Of a DNA stretch of 35,753 nt, positions 1-9,101 are shown piece by piece. The position numbers and the translations under genes were made by a program. Position 1 is the first letter of the stretch. The number at the start of each line of letters is the position of its first letter. The notes below the pieces were generated by a model that was not told the DNA's origin, searched no databases, and worked only from the letters and a program-made list of their open reading frames with translations. The stretch is from Novosphingobium sp. (GTDB lineage: Bacteria > Pseudomonadota > Alphaproteobacteria > Sphingomonadales > Sphingomonadaceae), in the NCBI GenBank assembly GCA_027490345.1, contig JAIXYF010000409.1, positions 1-35,753 of the forward strand. Reading direction: 5' to 3'.

Positions 1-1017
<1,017 letters not shown>

Positions 1018-1047
1018 GTCCGGCGCTGACCAAGCCACAAGAAAACG

Positions 1048-1080
1048 GGGCCGGAGGGAAAACCTTCCGGCCCTTTTTCT
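1048..1080 (+). terminator. Rho-independent terminator of groEL
   Basis: An 11-bp stem (1048-1058 with 1063-1073, one G-U pair) closes on an AAAA loop and is followed directly by TTTTTCTTT. It lies 30 bases past the groEL stop codon and points in the same direction. Confidence 0.93.
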
Positions 1081-1146
1081 TTGGTTTTCTCGGGGTTGAA
1101 AGCGGGAAAAGGACGGAAGGATACGTAGCCAGCGCACCAAAGGTGC

Positions 1147-1731
1147 TCAGGCGCCCTTCTTCCACAGCGTGCGCCCGTCGATAACCTGATCGATCAGGGC
1201 TTCATCTGCGGGAATCTGGCCATCCAGCATGAGCATGGCAAGCCCATGCACCAGCGCCCAGGCCTGAAGGGCATAGCGGCGCGCAGCAACTTCATCCCCG
1301 CCGGTGGCGCGGGCGGCGTTCTTAAGAAGCATGGATGCGGCCAGATCGCTTTGCGGCAAAGCATCCTGCCGCCCGGCGCAATGCGTGAACGCAAGCCGGA
1401 ACAGGCTGGGATTGGCCAGCGCAAAACGGACATAGGCACGGCCCGTGGCAGCAAATGCCTGATCCCCGGCATCTATTGCCGCCTGCTTCTGCATCTGACC
1501 AAGGCGGGCCAGCCCTTCGAGCGCCATGGCCCCCAGCAGCGCCCGCTTGTCAGGGAAATGGCGATAGACCGCTGTGGCTGAAACTCCCACCTCCCGCGCC
1601 AGGGCCCGCAACGAAATCTCCGAAACACCGGTGGTTTCCAGCGCGCGCAGCCCCGCGGCCAGCAGCGCGGCCCGCAGATCGCCATGATGATAGGTGCGCG
1701 GTTCGGGATTCGATGTTGACACTGTTACCAT
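1147..1731 (-). CDS. TetR/AcrR-family transcriptional repressor
   Basis: A 194-residue one-component regulator. The N-terminal helix-turn-helix is at about residues 38-60 (ISLRALAREVGVSATAVYRHF), followed by FPDKRALL, typical of TetR. The C-terminal ligand domain contains YVRFALANPSLFRLAF, resembling the WHG-type TetR C-terminal domain. The open frame runs further upstream to 2052 but there it lies antisense to the oxygenase gene; ATG 1731 gives a normal family N-terminus and leaves a 45-base intergenic region. The gene is divergent from the oxygenase at 1777, and a perfect inverted repeat lies between the two starts, so the likely job is repression of the oxygenase and itself. The inducer cannot be told from the sequence; an aromatic or apocarotenoid substrate or product of the neighbour is a reasonable guess. 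Confidence 0.9.
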   Translation of the reverse strand: MVTVSTSNPEPRTYHHGDLRAALLAAGLRALETTGVSEISLRALAREVGVSATAVYRHFPDKRALLGAMALEGLARLGQMQKQAAIDAGDQAFAATGRAYVRFALANPSLFRLAFTHCAGRQDALPQSDLAASMLLKNAARATGGDEVAARRYALQAWALVHGLAMLMLDGQIPADEALIDQVIDGRTLWKKGA

Positions 1732-1757
1732 CGCCGATATGTTTACAGCATAAACAT
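1716..1757 (+). promoter_or_regulatory. Divergent promoter with TetR-type operator
   Basis: A perfect inverted repeat ATGTTTA-CAGCA-TAAACAT occupies 1739-1757, between the divergent TetR and oxygenase starts. A TTGACA -35 element at 1716-1721 and TATGTT at 1738-1743 (16-base spacing) would place the -10 element inside the left arm, so a bound repressor would block the rightward promoter. The repeat is read directly; the operator role is inferred. Confidence 0.65.
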
Positions 1758-1776
1758 CTATGGGGAGCACCGCGCC

Positions 1777-3225
1777 ATGGCAAGCATCGTTGAAACCGCT
1801 ATCCGCAATGTCGTGACCAAAGGGGTCGAGACGGTCGCTGTCATCAACCGCAAGCGCCAGCCCAAGAGCCGCTCGCACGCATTCCTTTCCGGCATCCACA
1901 CGCCGGTGATGGAAGAGCGAACCATCACCGACCTCGTAGTGACGGGTGCGATCCCGCCCGAACTGAGCGGCCGCTATGTGCGCATCGGTCCGAACCCGTT
2001 CCGCCCCGATCCGCGCGGGCATCACTGGTTCGTGGGGGATGGCATGGTGCACGGCGTGTACCTGAAAGACGGCAAGGCGCAGTGGTATCGCAACCGCTAT
2101 GTGCGTTCACGCAAGCTGGAGGCCCAAGGCGGCCCGGCGGCAGCGCCGGGACCGCGGCTTTCGCCTGATTTCGATACGGTCAACACCAATATCATCGGCC
2201 ACGGTGGCAAGACCTATGCCCTTGTCGAGGCGGGCAGCTTCCCGGTCGAGCTTTCGCATGATTTGGAAAGCGTGACCTATACCGATCTGGAAGGCACCCT
2301 GCGCGTGCCCTTCACCGCGCATCCGCACGAAGATCCCCGCACCGGAGAGCTTCACGCCATCACGTATGCCGGCACCACACATGATAAGGTGTGGTACGTG
2401 CGCGTTTCCCCCGAAGGCAAAGTCACGCGCGAAGTGGCCATTCCGGTCGAGCATGGCCCATCGATCCACGAGTGTAGCCTGACCGAAAACTACGTGCTGG
2501 TGTTCGATTTGCCGGTCACTTTCTCGATGAGCGCGGTAATCGGCGGTGCCACGTTCCCCTATCGCTGGAACCCTGAACATCAGGCCCGGATCGGCCTGCT
2601 GCCGCGTGATGGCGGGGCGGACGATATCATCTGGTGCACTGTCGATCCGGTCTATGTGTTTCATGTTGCCAACAGCTATGAAGCGGACGACGGCACGATC
2701 ATTGTCGATCTCTGCCCGTTTGAAACGATGTTCGAGCCCGTCCGAGATGGCGGGGTGGACGGACCGGTTGGCAAGCCGCTCGGGCTGGAACGCTGGACCA
2801 TAGATCCTGCCGCACGCAAGGTCAGCCGCAAGACCATCGACGCAACTCCGCAGGAATTCCCCCGCCCCGACGAACGCTTTTTCGGGCAGCCCTATCGCTA
2901 TGCCTGGTCGATGGGCCTTGCCACCAGCGATCCTGCCAACTTCATTGGTCATGCGCCGATCTTTGCTCATGATCTGCAAGCCGGGACACGCACAATGCGC
3001 GATTTCGGACCGACGAGGGTGCCGGGGGAATTCGTGTTCGTGCCCGCAGGCGCCGACGCGCCGGAGGGCCATGGCTGGCTGATGGGCTATGTGATCGATG
3101 CGGCATCCGGTACGACCGATCTCGTCATCCTGGATGCGCAGGATATTGCAGGCTTGCCGGTTGCGACCGTCCAGATCCCCTGTCGCATCCCCCCCGGCTT
3201 TCATGGCAACTGGATCAGCGACTGA
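1777..3225 (+). CDS. Carotenoid-cleavage-type oxygenase (carotenoid / lignostilbene dioxygenase family)
   Basis: A 482-residue non-haem Fe(II) dioxygenase of the RPE65/carotenoid oxygenase family, which splits C=C bonds in apocarotenoids or in stilbenes such as lignostilbene. The four iron-binding histidines expected for the seven-bladed propeller are visible: H182 (TAHPHEDP), H231 (SIHECSLTE), H296 (YVFHVANSYE) and H475 (GFHGNWISD, at the extreme C-terminus). RYVRIGPNPF and HHWFVGDGMVHGV are further family signatures. Start ATG 1777 is preceded by GGGGAG at 1762-1767. No signal peptide is evident. It is controlled from the intergenic operator next to the TetR gene. Substrate is undecided: sphingomonads carry both lignostilbene-cleaving and carotenoid-cleaving members, and no carotenoid biosynthesis or aromatic catabolism genes are adjacent. 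A 12-base palindrome (3242-3253) lies just downstream. Confidence 0.93.
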   Translation: MASIVETAIRNVVTKGVETVAVINRKRQPKSRSHAFLSGIHTPVMEERTITDLVVTGAIPPELSGRYVRIGPNPFRPDPRGHHWFVGDGMVHGVYLKDGKAQWYRNRYVRSRKLEAQGGPAAAPGPRLSPDFDTVNTNIIGHGGKTYALVEAGSFPVELSHDLESVTYTDLEGTLRVPFTAHPHEDPRTGELHAITYAGTTHDKVWYVRVSPEGKVTREVAIPVEHGPSIHECSLTENYVLVFDLPVTFSMSAVIGGATFPYRWNPEHQARIGLLPRDGGADDIIWCTVDPVYVFHVANSYEADDGTIIVDLCPFETMFEPVRDGGVDGPVGKPLGLERWTIDPAARKVSRKTIDATPQEFPRPDERFFGQPYRYAWSMGLATSDPANFIGHAPIFAHDLQAGTRTMRDFGPTRVPGEFVFVPAGADAPEGHGWLMGYVIDAASGTTDLVILDAQDIAGLPVATVQIPCRIPPGFHGNWISD

Positions 3226-3344
3226 GCGGACGCCCCCTTGGGCCTGATCAGGCGCCAGTCCACTAGACAGCCGCCGCCGGATCGTTAGTTTCCCCCAAAA
3301 TGGCCTGAAAAGATGGTCTGAGAAGACAGGGGGGGGGCGGCAGA

Positions 3345-4532
3345 ATGCGCAAGAGGACAGTGGCTCTGGGATTGGCGGCGCTCGCCGTGCTTGGCGCAAT
3401 AGGCTGGTATGCGAGCCTCGATGCGGAAACGCGCGGGCTGCTGTCGGCGATGCCAACCAACCGCGATGTGCTGATGTGGACCATCCCACAGCGCGATGCC
3501 GCGTTCCGGGCGATGGACCGCCTGCCCGTGCTGGCCGAAGCGCGCGCGATCATGCCATCGGACAAGCCCCTGCCGCTGCCGCCGGGTAAGCCGCTCGAGG
3601 TGCCGGGTCTGGCGGCCTACATGGCCAGCCAGCGCGCGGCAGGTCTGGTGATCGTGCAGGACGGCAAGATCCGGCTAGAGCGCTATGGGCTGGATTTTGA
3701 TGGCAAGGGGCGCTGGACCAGCTTCTCGGTGGCGAAGTCGTTCACGTCCACCCTCGTCGGCGCGGCGGTGAAGGATGGGGCGATCCGCAGTCTGGATGAC
3801 AAGGTGAGCCAGTATATCCCGGACCTCAGAGGTTCTGCTTATGACGACGTGAGCGTGGCGCAGCTCCTGACCATGAGCTCGGGCGTGCGCTGGAACGAAG
3901 ACTACGAAGATCCCAAGGCCGACGTTGCGCTGTTCAACAATGCTGCACCCGAACCGGGCATGGACGCAACCGTAACCTATATGAGGAAGCTGCCCCGCGC
4001 CCATCCGCCGGGCGCGGTGTGGCACTACAACACAGGCGAGACCAACCTCATCGGGGTGCTGGTCTCCTCAGCCACGAAAAAGCCGCTGGCGCAGTATCTA
4101 GAAGAGAAGATCTGGAAACCGGCGGGCATGGAGGCCAAGGCAACGTGGCTGCTGGGCAAGACAGGGCACGAGATTGCCGGTTGCTGCTTGCAGGCCGCGA
4201 CCCGCGATTTCGCGCGCATGGGGCTGTTCGTGCTGGCCAACGGCAACGCTGGCGGCCAGCAGATCGTGCCGCAGGACTGGTTCGCCGCAGCTATCCACAA
4301 GCAGAAGGATATCGGGGAGCCGGGCAAAGGCTATGGCTATCAATGGTGGACCTATGACGATGGCGCGGTCGCGGCGCAGGGCATCTTCGGGCAGGGGATC
4401 TTCATCGATCCGAAGCGGCGGCTGGTGATCGCCAGCAATGCCGATTGGACCCGCGCCACCAAAGGGCCCGAAGGAGATGCGCGCGAGGCGTTCTACCGCA
4501 AGATACAGGCGCTGATCGACGCAGGGAACTGA
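3345..4532 (+). CDS. Serine hydrolase of the beta-lactamase / class C (PF00144) family
   Basis: A 395-residue protein with an N-terminal hydrophobic segment (residues 6-23) that is a signal peptide or membrane anchor, so it probably acts in the periplasm. The serine-hydrolase fold is shown by the nucleophile motif S128-V-A-K131, the second-motif tyrosine in HYNTGETNLIG (Y228), and the C-terminal block GIFGQGIFIDP, which replaces the KTG/HTG triad as in many non-beta-lactamase members. These enzymes are usually esterases, amidases or peptidases; true beta-lactam hydrolysis is not implied. The gene appears monocistronic. A run of nine G lies 7 bases before the ATG where the ribosome-binding site should be, and no better Shine-Dalgarno is seen. 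Confidence 0.88.
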   Translation: MRKRTVALGLAALAVLGAIGWYASLDAETRGLLSAMPTNRDVLMWTIPQRDAAFRAMDRLPVLAEARAIMPSDKPLPLPPGKPLEVPGLAAYMASQRAAGLVIVQDGKIRLERYGLDFDGKGRWTSFSVAKSFTSTLVGAAVKDGAIRSLDDKVSQYIPDLRGSAYDDVSVAQLLTMSSGVRWNEDYEDPKADVALFNNAAPEPGMDATVTYMRKLPRAHPPGAVWHYNTGETNLIGVLVSSATKKPLAQYLEEKIWKPAGMEAKATWLLGKTGHEIAGCCLQAATRDFARMGLFVLANGNAGGQQIVPQDWFAAAIHKQKDIGEPGKGYGYQWWTYDDGAVAAQGIFGQGIFIDPKRRLVIASNADWTRATKGPEGDAREAFYRKIQALIDAGN

Positions 4533-4580
4533 TGCCTTGTCGCCTTGCGCAAGAAGGGCCCAGTGATCGGCACCTGAAAC

Positions 4581-4596
4581 TGTTGCACATGCAACA
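4581..4596. promoter_or_regulatory. 16-base palindrome upstream of the M28 peptidase gene
   Basis: Perfect inverted repeat TGTTGCA-CA-TGCAACA in the 161-base gap between the serine hydrolase and the M28 peptidase. The symmetry and spacing fit a dimeric repressor or activator site. No regulator gene is adjacent, so the binding protein is unknown. Confidence 0.4.
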
Positions 4597-4693
4597 CCCT
4601 GCACGAAATTCGGTACGCCTCCCCCTAGGGCCAATAGACAAGCCTGCCTGCGCCAATTTAGGCGCCATCGTTCGCGGGGGTTAGGACAGAAAT

Positions 4694-6352
4694 ATGCGCA
4701 AGGCGGCATGGGGCGCTGCATTCGGATTGCTGGTCTGGTCCTGCGCGGCCCTTGCCGAGAGCGCGCAGCTTGCACCTGTGCCTGCTACGCAAAGGCCGGG
4801 CTTCGACCATATCCGCGAAGCAGACCTGCGCGCCGACCTCATGTTCCTTGCGTCCGATGCCCTGCAGGGCCGCATGTCGCTCCAACCAGAAGACGACGCT
4901 GCGGTGCAATGGATCGCAGCGGAATTCGCCAAGGCCGGCCTTGTTCCCGCCGCCACCGATGAAAAAGGCGCGCCGAGCTGGTTCCAGCCCGTCCCGCTAA
5001 TCGAATACCGCCCGAACCCTGCGGCCAGTGCGCTCACTCTGCGCCTTGGCTCAGCCGAACAGAGCTGGAAATCGCCGGAGGTACTTGGCGGTTTTCGTGA
5101 CGACATCGACCTTGCCGCCCCGGTCACCTTTGCCGGATATGGTATCACGGCCCCCGGCGTGGGCTATGATGACTACAAAGGCATCGATGTTCGCGGGAAA
5201 ATCGTCCTCGTGTTCGAGCATGAACCACAGGAAAGCGATCCCGCCGCGCGTTTTGGCGGCACCGGCAATACGCGCCACGCCACCAACAGGGTCAAGGCAC
5301 TCAATGCCCAGGCCCACGGCGCGCTGGCCGTGCTGGTCATGGCGGAACCGAACCGCAAGCACCCCTCCAACATCGAGCGCTACACCCGCATCGGCGGCAG
5401 CGCGAAGCGAGTGCCGCCGCTTCCCGGCCAGGCTCTGCTTGGAGATGAATTGCGCATTCCCATACTCACTGTATCCGATGCCGTTGGCGCGGCGCTGCTT
5501 ACCCGGGCAGGGGCGAGCCCGCAGGCGCTGCAGACCGCGATCGATGGGCCGCTCTCGCCGCAGTCGCGCGCGTTGGCCGATACGGTCGTGGCCATCCATC
5601 TGGAAAATACCGCCCGCAGCCGGGGCATGTCTGCCAATGTTGTCGGCCTGCTGCAGGGTTCGGACCCGACGCTTGCAGCCGAAACCGTGATCATCAGCGC
5701 GCACCATGATCACGACGGCAGCGCGGGCGGGGAAATCTGGCACGGTGCCGATGACAATGGTTCGGGCACAGTCGGCGTGGTCGCACTCGCCCGGGCATTT
5801 GTTGCGAATCCGGCGAAGCCGAAGCGCTCCATTCTCTTTGCCGTATTCGCGGCCGAGGAACGCGGTCTGCTTGGCAGCTATTTCATGGCCATGCACCCGC
5901 TGCGGCCGCTTGCCACGACCCGCGCGATGATCAATTTCGACATGATCGGCCGCAACGAGGCCCCGAGCGAGCAGACCAACGGATTGATAGAGATTCCGCA
6001 GGACACGACCAACCGCCTCAACCTGATCGGTGCGCCCTATAGTCCTGATTTCGACCGCACTGTAAGGGCCGCGAACCGCAGCGTCGGGCTAGAGCTCGAC
6101 AGCAGGTTCGACCGCGACAACGCACTCAACGTGTTCTTCCGAAGCGACCAGTTTCCGTTTGTTCTGAAAGATGTACCGGCCATGTGGTTCAACACCGGCT
6201 TCCACCCTGATTATCATCACACCACCGATACCGCAGATCGTATCAACTATTCCAAGATGACCAGAATCGTAAAATTAGCCTATCTTTCTGCGTGGCGCTT
6301 CGCCAGCGAGGCTGCTCCTCCGGTTTTCGTGCCCGATCCTGCGGGCCGCTGA
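4694..6352 (+). CDS. Secreted M28-family zinc metallopeptidase
   Basis: A 552-residue exported aminopeptidase-like enzyme. Residues 1-21 form a signal peptide (cleavage likely after ALA). Residues about 130-290 resemble a PA-type insert, and residues about 315-535 are the M28 catalytic domain with two-zinc ligands H337 (SAHHDHDG), D353 (GADDNGSG), E389 with catalytic E388 (FAAEERG), D416 (NFDMIGRN) and H509 (YHHTTDT). All expected metal ligands are present, so the enzyme should be active. Family members remove N-terminal residues or act on glutamate-carboxypeptidase-type substrates in the periplasm. The gene stands alone, with a palindrome in its upstream region. Exact peptide specificity cannot be read from the sequence. 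Confidence 0.93.
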   Translation: MRKAAWGAAFGLLVWSCAALAESAQLAPVPATQRPGFDHIREADLRADLMFLASDALQGRMSLQPEDDAAVQWIAAEFAKAGLVPAATDEKGAPSWFQPVPLIEYRPNPAASALTLRLGSAEQSWKSPEVLGGFRDDIDLAAPVTFAGYGITAPGVGYDDYKGIDVRGKIVLVFEHEPQESDPAARFGGTGNTRHATNRVKALNAQAHGALAVLVMAEPNRKHPSNIERYTRIGGSAKRVPPLPGQALLGDELRIPILTVSDAVGAALLTRAGASPQALQTAIDGPLSPQSRALADTVVAIHLENTARSRGMSANVVGLLQGSDPTLAAETVIISAHHDHDGSAGGEIWHGADDNGSGTVGVVALARAFVANPAKPKRSILFAVFAAEERGLLGSYFMAMHPLRPLATTRAMINFDMIGRNEAPSEQTNGLIEIPQDTTNRLNLIGAPYSPDFDRTVRAANRSVGLELDSRFDRDNALNVFFRSDQFPFVLKDVPAMWFNTGFHPDYHHTTDTADRINYSKMTRIVKLAYLSAWRFASEAAPPVFVPDPAGR

Positions 6353-6400
6353 TGCCCCGTTCGCCTCGCACTTGCCCGTTCGGCAGGTGTGAAATCAATT

Positions 6401-6430
6401 TGACAGTCCATTTGTAAGGATAGACTGTCA
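6401..6430. promoter_or_regulatory. Inverted repeat and possible promoter upstream of fpr
   Basis: TGACAGTC (6401-6408) and GACTGTCA (6423-6430) are perfect 8-base inverted arms with a 14-base spacer, about 43 bases before the fpr start. The left arm overlaps a TTGACA -35 element (6400-6405), and a weak -10 (TAGACT, 6421-6426, 15-base spacing) overlaps the right arm. This layout suits a regulator binding over the promoter; its identity is not visible. Confidence 0.5.
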
Positions 6431-6472
6431 CCCATCCGGCAGCGTCGCTGCCCGCAATGGAGGGCCAACCAA

Positions 6473-7279
6473 TTGCCCGACCAAATTTCTCTTGAGCCCA
6501 CTGGCAGCCTTTCGGTCGAAACCGTCCTTTCGGTGCGCCACTGGAACGACTTCCTGTTTTCTTTCACGATCACCCGGCCGCCCAGCTTCCGTTTCCGTTC
6601 GGGCGAGTTCGTGATGATCGGACTGATGGGCGACCACGGCAAACCGCTGCTGCGCGCCTACTCGATGGCCTCGCCCGCCTATGACGAGGTGCTTGAGTTC
6701 CTCTCGATCAAGGTGCCGGACGGGCCGCTGACCTCGCGCCTCCAGGCGATCAAGGAAGGCGATCATATCTTTCTCGGCCGAAAGCCAACCGGCACGCTGG
6801 TGGCGGATGCGTTGCTCCCTGGGCGCCGGCTTTTCCTGCTCGGCACGGGCACTGGCCTCGCGCCATGGATGTCGCTGATCCGCGATCCGGATATCTACGA
6901 CCGGTTCGAACAGATTGCCTTGGTCCACTCGGTTCGCGGTGTTTCCGACCTTGCGTATCGCGAAGTGTTGGAAGCACGGTTGGCCGATGATCCACTGGTT
7001 GGCGAATACGCCGCTGAACGGCTGACTTATATCCCCACTGTGACGCGGGAGCCATTTCACACGAACAAGCGGATCGAAGGGCTGATGCTCGATGGCACGC
7101 TGTTCCAGGGCTCGCTTGGTGAACCCAAAGCCTTCGATCCCCTGCATGACCGTGTGATGCTCTGCGGCTCCATGACCATGATCAAGGAAGTGGCCGCAAT
7201 GCTGGAAGGCTTCGGCTTTACCGAAGGCGCAAACTCGCACCCGGGCGAATATGTGATCGAACGCGCCTTCGTCGGCTAG
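6473..7279 (+). CDS. fpr: Ferredoxin/flavodoxin-NADP(+) reductase, bacterial FPR type
   Basis: A 268-residue FAD enzyme that exchanges electrons between NADPH and ferredoxin or flavodoxin, often serving iron-sulfur repair and oxidative-stress defence in the cytoplasm. FAD binding is shown by RAYSMASP (61-68), NADP binding by LLGTGTGLAPW and CGSMTMIKE, and the C-terminus ends YVIERAFVG as in the bacterial subclass. The start is a TTG at 6473: GGAGGG at 6459-6464 lies 8 bases upstream, the sequence fits the family from there, and no in-frame ATG is better placed. The stop codon overlaps the stop of the convergent acetyltransferase gene within the tetramer CTAG at 7276-7279. An inverted repeat in the promoter region suggests regulation. 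Confidence 0.95.
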   Translation: MPDQISLEPTGSLSVETVLSVRHWNDFLFSFTITRPPSFRFRSGEFVMIGLMGDHGKPLLRAYSMASPAYDEVLEFLSIKVPDGPLTSRLQAIKEGDHIFLGRKPTGTLVADALLPGRRLFLLGTGTGLAPWMSLIRDPDIYDRFEQIALVHSVRGVSDLAYREVLEARLADDPLVGEYAAERLTYIPTVTREPFHTNKRIEGLMLDGTLFQGSLGEPKAFDPLHDRVMLCGSMTMIKEVAAMLEGFGFTEGANSHPGEYVIERAFVG

Positions 7280-7797
7280 GCCGGGCGTTCGAGCAGGATC
7301 AGCATGGTGCCCAGATCATCATGGGCACCATAGCGTTCGAAGCCCAGCTTGGCCGCCACAGCGAGTGACGGCAGGTTGGTTTCGTTGATCATGCAAGCCA
7401 CCCGCCGGTCCGGGAAAGCCGCATCGAACCACGCGAGTGTGGCGCGAGCGGCTTCGCTTGCCAGACCCTTGCCCCATGCCTTGCGCGCGAAGATCCAACC
7501 AATCTCCGGCGTATCGTCAAGCCGCTCGCCAAACCCGCGCCAGGAATGGAACACGCCGCAGATGCCTAGAACCTCATCTGTGCCGCGCGCCCTGCAGGTG
7601 AAGATGCCATAGCCAAACAAGGCCCACGATCCGGCGTTGCGGCAGAGCCGGTTGAACTCCTCCGCAGCCCCGGTAGGGCGGTTGCCAAGGTGCTGGCGAA
7701 CCTCATCATCCGCCAGAAGCGCAACAAGCCCTGCATGATCGCGCGGTGCTGGCCGCCACATGTCGAGCCGATCGGTCGAAAGCTCCGGTCTTTTCAT
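7276..7797 (-). CDS. GNAT-family N-acetyltransferase (RimJ/RimL-like)
   Basis: A 173-residue acetyl-CoA-dependent acetyltransferase. The N-terminus LSTDRLDMWRPAPRDH and the acetyl-CoA loop RKAWGKGLASEA, followed by NLPSLAVAAKLGFERYG, are typical of the RimJ/RimL branch that modifies protein N-termini or small molecules. The substrate is unknown. Start ATG 7797 shares the sequence ATGA with the stop of the upstream DUF445 gene, so translation is probably coupled. It is the last gene of the efflux operon that begins at 13520, and it ends tail-to-tail with fpr. Confidence 0.9.
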   Translation of the reverse strand: MKRPELSTDRLDMWRPAPRDHAGLVALLADDEVRQHLGNRPTGAAEEFNRLCRNAGSWALFGYGIFTCRARGTDEVLGICGVFHSWRGFGERLDDTPEIGWIFARKAWGKGLASEAARATLAWFDAAFPDRRVACMINETNLPSLAVAAKLGFERYGAHDDLGTMLILLERPA

Positions 7798-9101
7798 AGC
7801 GCCACATCTACCGCGTGGATCGCCACGCCGACAAGCCCGCCAACCAGCGTGCCATTGATGCGGATGAACTGCAGATCGCGGCCGACCGCTCCCTCGATCC
7901 GATCGGTGACCGTGCGCGCATCCCAACGCCGGACAGTCTCCGAAACCAGCCGCACAATCTCGTCGCCATAGCGCGTGGCTACGCCCACCAGCGTACGCCG
8001 CGCAAAGCGGTTCACCAGAACCTGCAGTCGCGCATCTTGTTGCAGCGCGCGGCCCAGCTCGGCGAGCGAGGCGCCGATCCTGTCTTCACCACCGCCGCTG
8101 ATACGGCCGCCAGAACGAACCGCGACAAGGAGCTGCGCGCGGCCCCGTTCCCACAAACCATCGAGCCAGAAGGCAAAGGCCGGGTTCGCCAACACATCGC
8201 GCTTCATGGTTTCGACACGGGCGTGCATCGCCGGATCTTGCACGAGCGCATCAGCCAACGCAGTCAGGCTTTCCTCAATCTTGCGGCGCAGTGGATGGTC
8301 CTCAATCACGACAGTCTCCGCAAGGAGCTTGTAGAGACCATCGAGAATGCCGTTGGCAAGGCGCTCGTCCAGCCCGGTCCAGCGCATGACCGTGCTGGCC
8401 TTGTCGTGGATCATGCGGCGGACCAGATCCTCGTTGGATTCGAGCGCTTCGGCTGACCGGCGGATGAGCGCTTCGATAAGCGGCATGTGGCGACCCTCTG
8501 CGATCATCGCGGAGAGCAGATTGCCAAGCAGCGGTGCCAGCGCCAACCGTTCGATCCGGCTGCGCAGTGCCGCCTTTGCCATTCCGCCCAGCTTTTCCTG
8601 ATCGAGCGATTCGAGCACATCGGCCAACAAGCTTGTGGCGCCAGCACCAAGTCGATTTTCACCGGAACGCGGGTTGGCGAGATACTGGCCGGCGGCGTTC
8701 GCCGCATTGAGGCTGCGCAGCCGCCTCGCCACGACCGGCGGTGTGAGGAAGTTGGACCGCAAGAACGCTGCCATCGAATCGGCAATGCGGTCCTTGTTCT
8801 CGGGAATGATCGCGGTGTGCGGGATCGGCAGCCCCAGCGGGTGCCGGAACAGCGCCGTCACCGCGAACCAGTCTGCAAGGCCGCCAACCATGGCCGCCTC
8901 GGCAAAAGCCCGCAGGAGTCCCCATCCCGCATGCGCCTGCTCGAGCTGGCGTGCTGCCAGAAACAGCAAGGCCATCAGCAACAGCAGCGCAGTGGCCAGA
9001 AGGCGCATCCTGCGCACCGGATCTACCGCGCGCTTCTGCTGCACGGCTGGCTGCGGCAACGATTGACTGGCGGGTGGAACCCCGGGTGCCGTCGCGGTCA
9101 C
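7794..9101 (-). CDS. DUF445 family membrane protein (YjiN-like)
   Basis: A 435-residue protein of unknown function. A transmembrane helix lies near residues 32-50 (MRLLATALLLLMALLFLA), and the DUF445 signature AAMVGGLADWFAVTALFRHPLG follows; the C-terminus LQFIRINGTLVGGLVG is likewise characteristic. Between them is a long, mostly helical soluble region. The start is taken as GTG 9101, which overlaps the stop of the RND gene in GTGA; an internal ATG at residue 32 would give a protein starting at the membrane helix. It sits inside an RND efflux operon, coupled at both ends, which hints at an envelope role linked to the pump, but nothing in the sequence proves it. Confidence 0.88.
   Translation of the reverse strand: MTATAPGVPPASQSLPQPAVQQKRAVDPVRRMRLLATALLLLMALLFLAARQLEQAHAGWGLLRAFAEAAMVGGLADWFAVTALFRHPLGLPIPHTAIIPENKDRIADSMAAFLRSNFLTPPVVARRLRSLNAANAAGQYLANPRSGENRLGAGATSLLADVLESLDQEKLGGMAKAALRSRIERLALAPLLGNLLSAMIAEGRHMPLIEALIRRSAEALESNEDLVRRMIHDKASTVMRWTGLDERLANGILDGLYKLLAETVVIEDHPLRRKIEESLTALADALVQDPAMHARVETMKRDVLANPAFAFWLDGLWERGRAQLLVAVRSGGRISGGGEDRIGASLAELGRALQQDARLQVLVNRFARRTLVGVATRYGDEIVRLVSETVRRWDARTVTDRIEGAVGRDLQFIRINGTLVGGLVGVAIHAVDVAL

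Noticed and set aside
3242..3253. 12-base palindrome GCCTGATCAGGC after the oxygenase gene
   Set aside because: No loop and no T-tract, so not a terminator; a single such palindrome is not surprising.
2107..3489. 460-residue minus-strand open frame opposite the oxygenase gene
   Set aside because: It is a shadow of the high-GC codon pattern of the real gene; it has no domain, is Arg/His/Gly-rich, and no ribosome-binding site.
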